Positions 46,309-58,618 of a stretch of 64,000 bases of DNA are shown here, in pieces. This DNA is from Takakia lepidozioides (lineage: Eukaryota; Streptophyta; Takakiopsida; Takakiales; Takakiaceae), in the NCBI GenBank assembly GCA_030704615.1, contig CM060733.1, positions 53,940,001 to 54,004,000 of the forward strand. Direction: 5' to 3'. The first letter of the stretch is position 1. Each line of letters begins with the position of its first letter. The notes under the pieces were generated by a model. The model was not told where the DNA came from. It saw only the letters and a list, made by a program, of their open reading frames with translations, and searched no databases. A program made the position numbers and the translations under genes.

Positions 46309-49300
46309 TCATAAGCCGTTGGCCGGGCTTATGACACACAAGTGCCGACAGTGCTTCAACAAGGCCACAGCCTCATCAGTCCGTCCGAGTGAGAGTTCTG
46401 CATACACGACTGCCAGCACTGCCAAGGGGTTGGCCGGCGTTATGGTGACAGCCTGCATAGCCCACTGATGCGCTTGCTGCAGGTCTCCTTGCATCCCATA
46501 CACCGCAGCCAGGTTCACATACAATGATGATCGTGCCCGTGACCCTGTCAACCTAGCCACACTTACAGCATCACCCAAGGCTCCCACAGTAAAGGTGCTG
46601 CTGTCCTCACCATCCACACTCCCCTCACTATTGTCACCACTCTTCCACTTTTGACTCTCATCTTCTGTACCTGATGAGGACGGCTCCATGGTGCTACTCT
46701 CAACCAGGCAAGTAGACAGATGGTCAGCTGCCTCTTTGGGACGGTCTAGCTGGCACAGCGCTTCAGCAGCATAGATATGAGCCAGCAGCACGTAGGGCCG
46801 TGCACAAGCAGGATGTTGCAAGAGCTGCTCAGCAGAGTGCAAGGCTTGTAGTGGATGCCCAACTCCCAGTTGGCAATAGGAAAGAGCTGCTAGTGCCCAC
46901 ACCCGCAATGTTGCAACCTCCTGCCCCTTTTGCTCCTCGTGCGCTGCAACTGCTGCAGCAATACCCTTGCTGTCCTTGCCATCCCCAGCCGGGCTCCCAT
47001 TGGTAGTGCCAGCCCCAACCTTCTTATCAACTGACTTGGTGCCCTGGTTATCATCACCATCCTTCACCTCTAGTGCAGTCGCTGCAGCCTCAGCTGCTAT
47101 CTCTGCAGCTTTGGCTGCATTTCGGTCAAACAAACACAGCGCAATTCGCAAACACTGAACAGCAAAGGGCAAGGAGAGCTGGTGAGGCTGGCCTGCCAAA
47201 AACCACTTGCCCCCCTCCTCAGGGAATTCAAGCTCCACCTCTGCATCATCTGACGCCAACCCTACTGGACCGCTCCCCAGAGATGGATTCAAACTGCCAG
47301 TAGGCAGGACAACTCGCCGCCATTTCCCGTCGCCAACAACTGCAACCTTCAAGTCCTCTCTCTTTGCAGGGGTGTTCTCCAGGAGGGCCTTGTCCAGGGC
47401 CAGTATGCAGCACTCAGCAAGGCGCAACCAGAGCAATGGTCGGTTGAAGAAGAAAGCAGCAGCTTCCTGGAAGCAGCGGGCAGCCAGGACTGGATTGCCA
47501 CAGGCAAGCTGCTGCATACCTGCATTGTACAGAATGGCTAGTGATCGGTCCTGTGAAAATGTGGGGACAGGCAGAGGTTGACTAGACTCAGACAAGGCAC
47601 ATGCACGGAGGGCCTTGGAAAAGTAGAGTGCTGCTGTCTGGTCCTTGTGAAGTCGGTGATGGATGCAGCCAAGGTTAGAGAGCAGCATGGCACCTATGCC
47701 TGGCTCTGCCCGACCGCTGCATGCTGTCAGCAGCTTAATAGCTTTGCGGTAATTACCTCGTGAATATTCTAGCTGTGCCTTGAGTAGCAGCGCCGTCAAG
47801 TGGTCGCGTGACAGATTCAATGCAGATTTTACCTCCCTTTTGCTGGCCTTTAGGTTTCGTGTGAGCAAGAACAGGCGCACTTTATACAGATGCAGCATCA
47901 GCTTCACATCCACAGATGGAACAGCCTTCTCGCGGGGGATTACAACAGGTACTGCTGCCACTTGACCCACAATGCTCTGACTATGGTCCATCTCTAATCC
48001 TCCCAATGTAAGGGCCTCATCATCCAAGCCCTCCTCTGATAAGGTACGTGTAAGTGTCGAGTCACTACTGCTTAGAACGGACTCAGTATCTGCAGTGGCT
48101 GCCAGACTTTGTGAAACAAGTGCTGCACTCCCACTCTCTGCTGGAGACAGCAGATATCCAAATGCTTTCTCCATGTACTGCAGCACATCCTGCACATCCA
48201 GTCACAGTTTCCTCCTCAATTACTTCAATGTCTGGTTCTGGTCTGCAACAATGGAAAAACTCTGCTTTCAATATAGATATCTGGTGCCTGGCTGGTGAGA
48301 AACGACCATTAAAGTGCCAAATGACAGACCTGGTGTGAATGGGGATAGAATAAATGTCAATCAACATATGACTGTGGTCGTAGAGACAGAAGTGAGTAAT
48401 TTCAACATTGGTTCGGGAAGTTTCTCTATAGACAAACAAGAAAGATATTTGGCTGAGGAAAGGAGATGGGGGAGGGGTTGGCAGCCAACAATGCCTAATA
48501 ACTATGATGTCAAAAAACCTGAACTCACAGAAGAACTTGATGACCTGGGATAACAAAAGCTGCCTCCCATGATGTTTCGCAGCAGAGGTACACGACACTT
48601 ACTGCAGCTTTGGCAGATTGACCAGATGCCAGTGTGATGTCCAGCATCAACAGGCACACACGCAATGCTGCTGTCTGCACCCCCATGCCCAATTCACAGT
48701 GATCCGTTAACCAATGCACAACAGTTAGTTCCCTACCGTACACCTGTAGACCAAGATACAGAAGAGATCCATGTTTGTACCAGACCTATTGCACTTCTCG
48801 CATTATTTCCTTGGAAAGAATGAAAGGCACGAAGTCTTTAATGACCACAGAAAGCCCAAAGAGCTCATGGGAGAAGAAAATAGCAAACAAAGAAAGCTTT
48901 TGCAGACCAAGCTAAATTGTTGGAGGGAAACAGGAAAGGAAAAAGAGAGGGGGTGGAAACAGGTGGAGCTATAGCACAGCCCAGCCACATGATGCAAACA
49001 GAAGTGAGGGACATACACACAGCCAAAATTGTCTTTCTGCACTTTGATCGGCGTGCAGATTATCTTCCTCACCACCCTCAACCCTGCTGATGTACATATT
49101 TTATACTTTCAACTGTGCTTCTAGCTGGTCAAATAGGTTCTATATGCGGTGGATGGGCTTCTCAGGCTTGTGAGTGTCGCGGTCTGTGTCGTGCTTTGAG
49201 AGCTGAATCAGGGAGTTCTCTAGTTGCCTCCATTCCCCCTTTTGCAGGGCTTCCATTTCCTGGAAGGTGGTTTGCTCAACCACACACACCTCATCAGCGC

Positions 49301-52300
49301 CAGTGCCAGTGCCAGCGGTTCTTGGCTTGCCAAGCATGTGATCAAGGTTCATATTCTACAGAAAATGATCTGGGTTGTTTCCCCTTTCCATGCCAAGAGA
49401 TTGTACTCATAAGACGTTGTTTGCCGTAGCCTTGTGGCCATTGACCCCGCACCCAGTTTGAGCAGGAACAAAAGGGACAGAACCTACCTCTGTCAGGGGC
49501 TGACGTTGGTAGTAAGACTTACCTCCATATAAAGAATTAATCCGGGTTTTCCAGATATCCTCTAGAAATCCCTTCACACAAGCATCAATCTGCTGTGTGT
49601 GATTAGCCCAAAAACTAGGCCTCAGGAGGGCCTGGGCTTTTGGCTCAGCCTCGAGACTTTCAAAGTTGGTAAACAGGGGTACAGGCACAATTCACTTAAT
49701 AGATTTGAAGAGAGCGTCTCTTTGGTGAGAGAACCCCGGACAGTGTATCAGAAAATGAATACTGTCTTCAGATTGCCCACACAACGGGCAATTGCACTCT
49801 CCCTTTCCTCTCTGCTTCTGTTTGCTGTTCAAAGGTAGGCTTCCTGCCCTGAGTTTAAATTTCAGTCTAGTGCCAAGAGTGGGTAGACCCTTGAGGTCAT
49901 CCAAGATGTCCTCCCCCATGTCACAGACTGGAAACAAGTTCAGGGAAGTTTTCTGCCTAACTTCATTTTCATCAGACAATCTCATGGCAATAGACATGGC
50001 TGAGGACACTACAGCCTCTAAGTCAGATTTATCCAGCAGGGTCAAGACTTGCGGATCCAGGTCCAGGTCCTTGAGGATCTCTTCTACTCTCTTCTGCCAG
50101 GACTTAGCCTGTTTGACAGGGCGGTCCTGTTTCCAAGATATAGAGTCGATTAACTTAGGATATCTGGTGTTGGGCATATGTTGCAGCTGACCCCACCATC
50201 TGACCTTGAATTCATCTCGTCGGGAGCTTAAGGATGGAACGCCGAACTCACCCCGAACAGCCACATTGGCTGTTTTGGAGCATGCTGACATACACTCCTT
50301 AAGCACCCCCACTTGAATGGATTCTAGAGACTTAGCCTGGTTGGAGTTATCAACCCATACAGCAGATCCGTACTCCAAGGCAGGTCTATTAACGCGACAA
50401 AGCATGGTTTTCTTAACCTCAGAGTTGACCCCTCTGCAGTGGAAAAATTTAGTGAGCCCCAGAGCTTTGCCCTTGCCAGTTTGAACAACTTTCCGGATAT
50501 GTGCATCCCAATTACAATTGGAGGAGAACTCAACGCCCAGGTAAGTGTAGGAAGGGAGGACCGGGATCTCTTGGCTACCCCACTGCCACTTAAGATCACT
50601 TCCTCCCTCTCCTCTGTCGTTGAATGCTACCACTGCACATTTGCTGACATTAGCCTCTAGCCCCCAAAGATCAAAGTATCTCTTCGCGCAATCAATCAAC
50701 TCCTGGAGATTGGTTGGAGTCTCCCCTATGCCTGCGAAGTCATCCGCAAACATAAGGGCTGGTATGGTGGTGTCACCCACCCTTAACCCAAATCCCTCAC
50801 TTTCCACATCCTCGAGGAGTTGATTGATGAAAACATTGAAGAGCAGAGGGGAGAGTACATCCTTGAGCTACACCTTGGTCTATGTCAAAGAAGTTGGACT
50901 TCTGTCCGTTAACAGTGACACAGCTTTTGGTGTGAGCATACAAGTTGTGGACAACTCTCCACATCTTTCCCTTGATCCCACAAAACCAGAGGCGGAACCA
51001 TAGGCCATCTCTCCACACTGTGTCATAAGCCTTTTTGACATCCAGGAAAAAGACATAAGTGGGCTTCCCTTCTTTTTTCCTTCCCTGGATAATCTGGCTT
51101 AGAGTGAAGATATGATCCACACAGCCCCTGTTTCGCCGAAAGCCAGCTTGGCCTTCGTGGAAACAACCTCTAGACTCCAGATCAACCTCGAGACGAGTAC
51201 TTATAACTCTGCAGAATGTCTTGCCAACAGCATTGTCCATGCCAAGAGAGAGAGAGAGAGAGAGAGAGAGGTACTAAAGAGGGATTCTCAGCACATACCC
51301 TCAGATAACAACAAGTGTACACAATAGTACCTTTCTAGAGAGATTGACAAAACCAAGCGCAACATATGAATCAGATAACACAAAAAGGTGTAAAATAGCC
51401 TGCCTCGTCAATTGGCTCTATGTTACGGTACACGGGCTCCAACACAGACAATGAAGCCGCATACTGTTGAAGGTGGTACCTCATCACTGCCTGCACTCAC
51501 ATGCAAACACACCACCCCTGTCACTCCACTCAGGTCTCTATCTGGACATAATGCAGCCGGTTCTTGCAAGTCAGTTCTGACCCCCTATGTATTAAGACAG
51601 GGATCCCCTGAAGCTAGAACCTGTCCAGAATGTAGGACAATACGAAGTAGATACAATCTCCCTCGGAGCTACATACCACTGCCTCTTTAGGAGAGAGAGA
51701 GAGACACACACACACACCCACAGAGAGAGGAGGACTCTGGCCAAAGTCAGGAAATAAGAGCCACCTGCCCACGCAGTACTCTGCTGTTGGGGGTTGGGCT
51801 CACTTCCCATGGACATTTAAAGTTTATATTTTACCGCTCTATCTCCGTCAACAAAGCAGACGGTAGGTCTATACCCAATAGTGTATGGGTCTAACTGTCT
51901 GACAGGCACAACTCTTTTCTCTCTACACAAAGGCATCCAAGCATCTGTACAGCTTACACTATTTCAACTGATTAGCTATTTCATGGCCTCAATTCCATGT
52001 CAGCCAGCAGTTAAGTTTAGTGCAGAACAAAAGGGTATACAAACTAATGAATCAGCAAGAAGAGACCCATACAGTATTCAAAGTTGGGATGGAGGTGTCA
52101 CAGTTCTCGATGTAGGCGACCACATCAACACCGGAACCAGTAGAACGCGGAGCAGCAGACAGTCCACCATTGCTGTTGCTGCTCCCTGATGTTGATGTCA
52201 GAGGGCTGGTGCCTTCCTGTGGCTCCTCTGCTGCACGGGCCAACTCCTCACTGCGGCCCTGTTCTCCCCCATTCACCTCTATTCCATCACTAGCAGCCCC

Positions 52301-53745
52301 AGGAGGTAGGTCAACTGACCAATGGCCATGTACTACACCAAATGACCAAACATTGCAGTTTTGCACAGCATCATGGACTCTTCTTCATGCTCCAGATAGT
52401 GATCTACTGCAGGGCTGACTTTGGTGACCCTACTGAGAACAGAAAACACTTGAGAACAATTGCGTCTGACATGGCAAGACATCGACATGTGTTTGTTAGT
52501 TGAAATGCCTGATCCAAGGGTCTGTAAGGCATCCAGACTCAGTTTCAATTTTACACGTCAGAGCTGGAAAATACAGAAGCCCAGTTAGCCATGGCTTCAC
52601 CAACTCCAGGCCCACTACTTCTACATACAGTTCCCTGCACTATCAAACAAAACCACTAAACCTGGACCCCAAAAATGCAGGTGATCAGCATTTACATCTA
52701 CAATGCTGATCACGGGCCTTCACAACCATGTAACATTACCAACAAGTCATTACTAAGTCAATAGTTGCGACTCCAAATCAGGAATAGGTTGAAGACTTTG
52801 GCACCCACCTTGACTTGGGCCAACACCTCCAGTAGCTTGTGAGGGTTAGTGCAACCATCCCGATAGTATTCCGCAATTGCAATGTTGTGTTGGACCTGGG
52901 CACCACAACACATGCCCTCACTTAGCATTCATCTTCCTCATACAACACTTCAGAAAGTTGAGATGTTGAGATTTTGGTGGGGTTTCCAAACCCACTTTTC
53001 ACATGTGCATCAGTACATGTAATTAGATGCAAGACAAAGACGACACTGAAACAGGTTTAGTCCTCACAAACAAGGGCGTTCACTAAAGGAGGGAACACAA
53101 CAGGAACAGGACCATAGACCTCACCACCATCTGCATCTAGCGCCAGGATCCCCACCCTTTCTCCGAATGGAAGTCCTCTCTTAACCCTAGTTTTCTCCAC
53201 CTCACCTCACCTTGATCAAGCAGAACTTACTGAAAAAGTCCCTTTCGTTTCCGTATGAAAAGGACCCATGCATGAGTGTCTAACCAGAATAAGGCACCCG
53301 CCTAAAGAAAGACAAAGCATTTCCATAAACCCTAATTTCAGGGCTTCCAAAACAAAAATCCGGCATTTCAGCAGCCTCCAGCTTACCACCAGATACCAAG
53401 GAAATCATTCAGTATGATTTAGAACTAAAAACTCATTTTTCTTCAAGGCACTGCACAGAGCATCAATCTGGGAAAAAACCAACAAGGTTCATAGAAGGGC
53501 CTGGCAAGGAGTGTGACAGGAAGAGGCAGAGACAAAGGATTCTACCCCGGAAGATATCTAACCTTGGGATCATCATCGTTATGCAGGAGAAGTTGATTGA
53601 GGATGAGAAGACAGCCCTGGTAGGAGCGGGCGTGGAAGAGCTGAGCAGCCTCCTTGGCCAGTCCCGCCACCGTGGTCGTGGACCGCGACCCCTCCTCCAC
53701 AGCTCCTTCCTTGCTCGCCGTGATTGCCTCCCCTCCTCCCTCCAT
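46309..53745 (-). CDS. CNOT10: CCR4-NOT complex subunit 10
   Basis: Six exons (minus): 53745-53563, 52895-52809, 52258-52073, 51490-51404, 48674-48603, 48189-46309; 2,496 nt, 831 residues, all phases consistent. CNOT10 is a TPR-type scaffold subunit of the cytoplasmic mRNA deadenylase complex, pairing with CNOT11. Conserved pieces: AKEAAQLFHARSYQGCLLIL, HNIAIAEYYRDGCTNPHKLL, LSVLEPVYRNIEPIDE, LRVCLLMLDITLASGQSAK, DVLQYMEKAFGYL, LMLHLYKVRLFLLTRNLKA and C-terminal TPRs ending in LSLGRTDEAVALLKHC. Exon 4 ends GACGAG|GCAGGC, a GC donor needed to keep the frame. Intron 4 (48,675-51,403) holds a same-strand LINE. The exon 6 coding block is uninterrupted, as is common in plants. Confidence 0.93.
49387..49400. 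repeat. Target-site duplication, copy next to the LINE 3' end
   Basis: TCCATGCCAAGAGA (plus strand), identical to 51,236-51,249. Confidence 0.9.
49401..51235 (-). mobile_element. 5'-truncated LINE (non-LTR retrotransposon) in CNOT10 intron 4
   Basis: The minus-strand frame opens at NAVGKTFCRVISTRLE and continues through reverse-transcriptase motifs: GFRRNRGCVDHIF, FFLDVKKAYDTVW, GVAQGCTL and the catalytic ALMFADDFAGIG. Thumb/connection regions, a Cys/His motif (CNCPLCGQSEDSIHFLIHC) and a C-terminal segment (LEAEPKAQALLRPSFWANHT) follow. A frameshift near 50,860 (after QGCTL) and a stop at 49,692 break it. The 5' half (endonuclease, ORF1) is missing, as in typical truncated insertions. There is no poly(A); the 3' end reads CTTATGAGTACAA. 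Flanking 14-bp direct repeats (49,387-49,400 and 51,236-51,249) prove a target-primed insertion. The same orientation as CNOT10 may expose its splice and polyadenylation signals. Confidence 0.9.
51236..51270. repeat. Target-site duplication, 5' copy, adjoining a (GA)n microsatellite
   Basis: TCCATGCCAAGAGA at 51,236-51,249 runs directly into (GA)n up to about 51,270 (that is, (TC)n on the LINE strand). Confidence 0.9.
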
Positions 53746-56160
53746 CTCTCTCTTCCTCTTCAAACACACTGTTCTTCACTGTTCCCCCGTCTCTCTCGTC
53801 TCCCTCCTCATCTATACGCTAGCAAATACTTGGATGAAACCCCGCGTAGGACGCGCCAGCTTAGATGAATGAAGCAATGACCGCTCGAGCGATGATTAAT
53901 GGATGACTGAATTCTGAGGCACTACGGATGAGTACACACGTCATCCATCCAGAACTCATCCTTCTGAAAGAGGATCTGTTGCCAAAAACACGTTACACAT
54001 CCATCCATAACCCCCTCGAAATGTCGGATGATGCGGGTATGTAGATGTGTTTCATTCAGTCCTAGTAGACTCCGCGACGTGCATGAACAAAATCCATCGG
54101 ACTTAATGTTCAAATGGATGAATTCGTATATTTACCGTACCCTGTGTCAGAAAACAATTATTTTGAGACATTCTCAAGTTTTTAATTAATTTAATAATTC
54201 ATTTTTTTGTTTAAAAGAAGTAATTCACCCGCTGCGTCACAAATCAGGCTCCTTTATTATTGTTTTTTTTTTTTTTGGCGGAGCCCAAAATTATTATAGT
54301 GAGAGGAGAAAATAACAAAAAAAAAAAAAACAAATCACATCCTTGAGATAGGAACCTCGCACAAGTCACAAGGGGACAATGCGACAAGGGAAGGGGAGAA
54401 AATTACAAGGTAGCAAGATTTGAGCCCAGCGTCATATTGGTGGCACTCCTCATATGGGTGGCACTCCTCGGTGCTCATTTTTTGTCCAATGCAAAAAAAA
54501 GTTCTAGATCATAGTTTACTTTTTCTGTTTCTTTTTCTTTCTTTTTTTTAAAAAGAAACAAGGACCTTTTTCTTTTTCTTTTTGGTAAAGGAAACCTAGG
54601 AGAATGTCCGGTTTTTGACATGATCAGGGCTGCCGGGCTCTGGTATGTCTAAAACCAGATGCGCTTGGGCCTTGGGCAACACTAACTCCAGAGTCTCCTT
54701 GGCTCACTATGGTTTTCTTTGACATTCAAACTGAGGCTTGAAAGGCAAATTGTCTGCAGACATCTGCATGCGTTCAGAGACTCAATATCAGCTCCACAGC
54801 GCCTTCATCGTCTCATGGGCAAAGCATGGAATCATATGCACAAGCCCTTCGCCAGCCATCTGCAATTGGAGCTCAATCCTTCAGGGCTGGAGAAACCGCA
54901 ACATGATTCTGCCCTGATTCGCTGGACTTCGACCGCGATATCAATTAGAGACACATCAAGGGGAAGAGATCGGTGAAGATGAATTTCGACCACTGAATGC
55001 AGCGTGCTTCTTCACCATCGGGCTCTCCAGAATGCTTTCTCTAGACTACTGTAGGCAGGCAGTTACATTTTTTTGGTCCTTTGCTTTGAGGTGTTCATCA
55101 ACGTTATTCCATGCAAGATTCACAATTGTCGTCTCCCATAAATCCTACGCCGCCCTCCCTAATGAGTTGGAAATGAAATGAGAAGGTCTAGCTCATGCCA
55201 CATCGTTTATGTAACCATATAACCTGTTAGTAACCTCCGGTTAAAAGGGCAGATATAACCTACTAGTTCCGGATCAAAACAAATATAAAAACAAAACTAT
55301 AGGAAACCGAATCCGGTTATCCGAGCTATTCATATCCGGGGGCTCCTAACGAAGGCGGATATTTAAATTTTTGACCTCCGGCAGATCCACATATATATAT
55401 CCGGGTGGGGGTCCGCTGGGAGTTTGACGCAAAATCAAATATCCGCCCAACACTGGTTTTAACAACATTGGTCTAAGTGCCATTATGAGTGCTACGTATG
55501 AGTGACATGTATAAGTGCTACAAGTGAGTGTTGCGTTGATTGAAGTGTTGAAGCGAATATGTGCTATTTTATTACTTTTCAACTTCATTATGTATCTTTT
55601 TTATGATTGTGCTTTTAGGTTGAAGTGTCATTCGGATATAAGGGCTTACTAAGCGTTGCGAGCCACTACTTACCCAACACAAAGTCCATTTCTAATGGTT
55701 ACATGAGCATTTCCACTACGTTTAATTTAATTGGTTTCTTTTAGGTGGGTTGAATCCTGTCTTTGTGAATATAAGCATGTGTCATGTATAAAAGGTAATC
55801 TACAGGTACAAGAAATAATTTGCAAATGTCTGACACAATCAGAAAATTGATCCACCACTAGCCTAATCCAATTGTCACTCCAACATTTATAAGGAATAAA
55901 AGTTTTCACCTATTCAAACTTTATGCAAAATAATACATTAGAAATATTCCATCTTCCATTTCAAAATTTGGTTATTAACTATTAATTCAAATAAATTATA
56001 AATGACACTAGTAAGTTTAAGCATAAAACATCTTACATCATATAGATGTAACATATACAAATTATAACTATATGCTTTATCTATGTAGATGGCAGGGCCT
56101 ACATGTATGTCGGGCCTAGTTTTTTTCCCTCAAATAAAGTAAATGGCCAACGCCTTTTAT
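53746..56160. other. Intergenic, repeat-rich, no supported gene
   Basis: Contains poly(T)/poly(A) tracts at 54,260-54,330 around a possible decayed SINE (GCAAGATTTGAGCCCAG at about 54,414, box-B-like on minus). AT-rich DNA follows to 56,160. The divergent side of the CNOT10 start has pyrimidine-rich DNA but no clear TATA box. Confidence 0.4.
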
Positions 56161-56164
56161 TTTT

Positions 56165-56262
56165 TATTTAAAAAAAAATTGGGAGCGACAGCCCACAAGG
56201 GGGGAAAATTAACCCCCTTTCATTTATGGGCCACGAGACCTACAGGACGATCTTCTTTTCAT
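56165..56262 (-). repeat. SINE 3' fragment (inverted)
   Basis: Reverse complement of the 3' half of the SINE at 56,427: shared GATCGTCCTGTAGGTCTC, GGGGGTTAATTTT and GTCGCTCCCA. Confidence 0.75.
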
Positions 56263-56426
56263 AGTTGTCCCCACTCCGAAATCTCTCAAATTGAAGAAAA
56301 CATATATATATATATATATACATATATATTTTGAGAACAGGGGACAGTAGCCCTGATTAACTTTATTTAAAAGGGTAAGGAAAAAATAACCTTACAAAGC
56401 CATGAAGGCAGAGGAAAATATTAGCA

Positions 56427-56655
56427 CATTGGCTGGTAGCTCAGCTGGTAAGTGGTGCCGCCCTGGTGGTTTGGGGTTGAGAGTTCAGACCCGCTGCCCT
56501 CCCCCCTGTCTGGCATTGTTCATGACGGTATGTTTGGGCGTTGATCGTCCTGTAGGTCTCCATGGCCCCATAATTGGAAGGGGGTTAATTTTTCCTCAAG
56601 GACCTGAATAGTGGGATGTCGCTCCCAGGTTTCCTTTTAATTTTATTTTTTTTAA
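56427..56655 (+). repeat. tRNA-derived SINE, copy 2
   Basis: Box A GGTAGCTCAGCTGGTAAGTGG (about 56,431) and box B GAGTTCAGACC (56,481) stand as in a tRNA. The body ends GATGTCGCTCCCAGGTTTCC and a T/A-rich tail. Confidence 0.8.
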
Positions 56656-56663
56656 AACCCCGA

Positions 56664-56900
56664 CAGTCAGTAGCTCAGTTGGATAGTGCACCGAGTGCCA
56701 CCCAGATGATTCTGGGGTCAAATCCAGCTACCTTGACTGGTGTGGTATATTTCTTCTCCCCCTTCCCTTGGGTGGTGTCCCGTGCGAAAGCCTTTGTGGA
56801 GAGGTTACTATGAACGAGGTTTTTTTTCCTCTCACTATAATTCAGGGGCCTGATTTGTGAGCTGTCGCTCCCAGGTTTTTCCCTTTCCTATTAAAAAAAT
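56664..56900 (+). repeat. tRNA-derived SINE, copy 3
   Basis: Box A AGTAGCTCAGTTGGATAGTGC (56,670) and box B GGGGTCAAATCC (56,714) are present. The 3' end GAGCTGTCGCTCCCAGGTTT matches copy 2. The two lie head-to-tail. Confidence 0.8.
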
Positions 56901-58618
56901 AAAATTAAAAAAAAACATTGAATGTAGCCATATCATCAAAGTTTGAAATAATTGGTCTAGAATTGAATGATAATAGTTAGGGTACTCATGAAATATGGGA
57001 CAAAGATAGGGAGAAAATGGGTCCTTGAGATCTACATTCATCCAAAAACTCCTAACATGATGTCATCTAATACATTTTCATCCTCTTCCACTCATGCGGA
57101 GTCTGGTCCTACAAGGAGGAGCCAATAAAGTGGTTCATGGACGTACCTGCGACATCCTCAGTACATCCCTAGTTCATTGCACTGTGTGCATGAATGTGGA
57201 CACTTGCATGTGCAATCACCATCACACTTGACGGATGCAAAATCCTTTTCCTCTAGGTACATCCTCACTTAATTGTGTTGGGAAGCTTAGAGCCATGACG
57301 CCCACCCAAGTTAGTAAAACCCCGGAACTGTCAATTATAACGGACTCGGCCCACCTTTGTTTCCTTTTATTTAACAGTAGAAACCCTTTTTTCTCTACAG
57401 ACCGGAACAAGAGTTGCAGAAAGAAAGCACACCAAGCCGTCACTTAGTGTGAGTGTTGTATTGTTTTGCGATTGAAGCGACAAGGATAAAGTTGGGACAG
57501 AAGAATAATCGGCATAAGGGATAGTGATGTAGAATTGCACATCCCACTGCTGGGACAATATGAACATCCGGCACAATCTTAGGTACTGTCCCTTGCTGGC
57601 ACGGACGGAAACATCTATGCACGAGATAACTATGCATCATCAGATACTTGCAATGAACTTGAAGCATGAATGTGGACCTCGGACGCCTCCCATTGGTTGA
57701 TGTCCTAACTCTAGTCGATGAATGTGATAATGTTATCAGTTTAACAAACATACATACATGATGTTTGAGGAAATGAAAACGACGCCTACGTCGAAAGCAT
57801 ACCGGGGAAATACCACCGACAGGAACCGGGAGGGGGGACAGCTCCCACAATTTTGTTGTGGGATCAGGATGATTTCAAGAAGTTTGGTGGATCACACGTA
57901 TTTTTTCCCACCAACTTCTTTGAGCCCCTCATTTCCACAGCAAAATTGTGGGCACTTCCTTTCCTTTCCTCAAGCTAACATGCCCCGTGATATAATAATC
58001 TTACCAATTTCTCACATTCTTATTTCTTTTTTTCTATTTAACAAGTTCGACAATGTCGCTAGTAGCCCCAACGGAGGTTCGAACACGAAATGAAAACTTA
58101 TAATTGACCGTGGGTTAGGGTGGGATCAACCAATGATTCGTCTTATGCTCCCTTATCCATCAATTACTATAAAAATCCATAGAAAACTATTTCAGGAGAG
58201 TTTGTCACTAGTACTGACTCTTCTTTCCAGAAATTTTCTGCAAATTAATTCATTATAATATTATAACTAACTAATATTAACTTCGATTAAAAGTTGTTAC
58301 TGTTTCACCTTGATTATTCCTGGTGTGCCCGCAGAAATGGCCCGCACGGCAATAGGTCCCTAGAAGTAAAACACATGCAACAACCGAGTAGTAAATAGGG
58401 GCGGCCGGGCCGGGTTTTCAGATAAGGATCCGAAATGAGTGACCGGCTATCGACAATCCCGGTACTTGGGGATCCGACCCGGGGCTGGTTGTCTCTCTCC
58501 ACGAGCTTGCAGTGTGCACGAGGGAAGGACGTGCAATTTTCTCTCAACGAGGCCTGCTCTGCTCCCTTGTTTCTTCTTCGGAGCTCGGCTCGTGCTAGCT
58601 TCAGTGTGTCTGGCGAGC
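56901..58618. other. Intergenic and promoter region of the glutamine synthetase gene
   Basis: No supported gene. From about 58,400 the DNA becomes G+C-richer and leads into the start codon at 58,619, so it likely holds the promoter and 5' UTR; no clear TATA box in the last 100 bp. Confidence 0.4.

Noticed and set aside
48083-48598. 171-codon minus-strand frame within CNOT10
   Set aside because: Overlaps intron 5 and reads exon 6 in the wrong frame.
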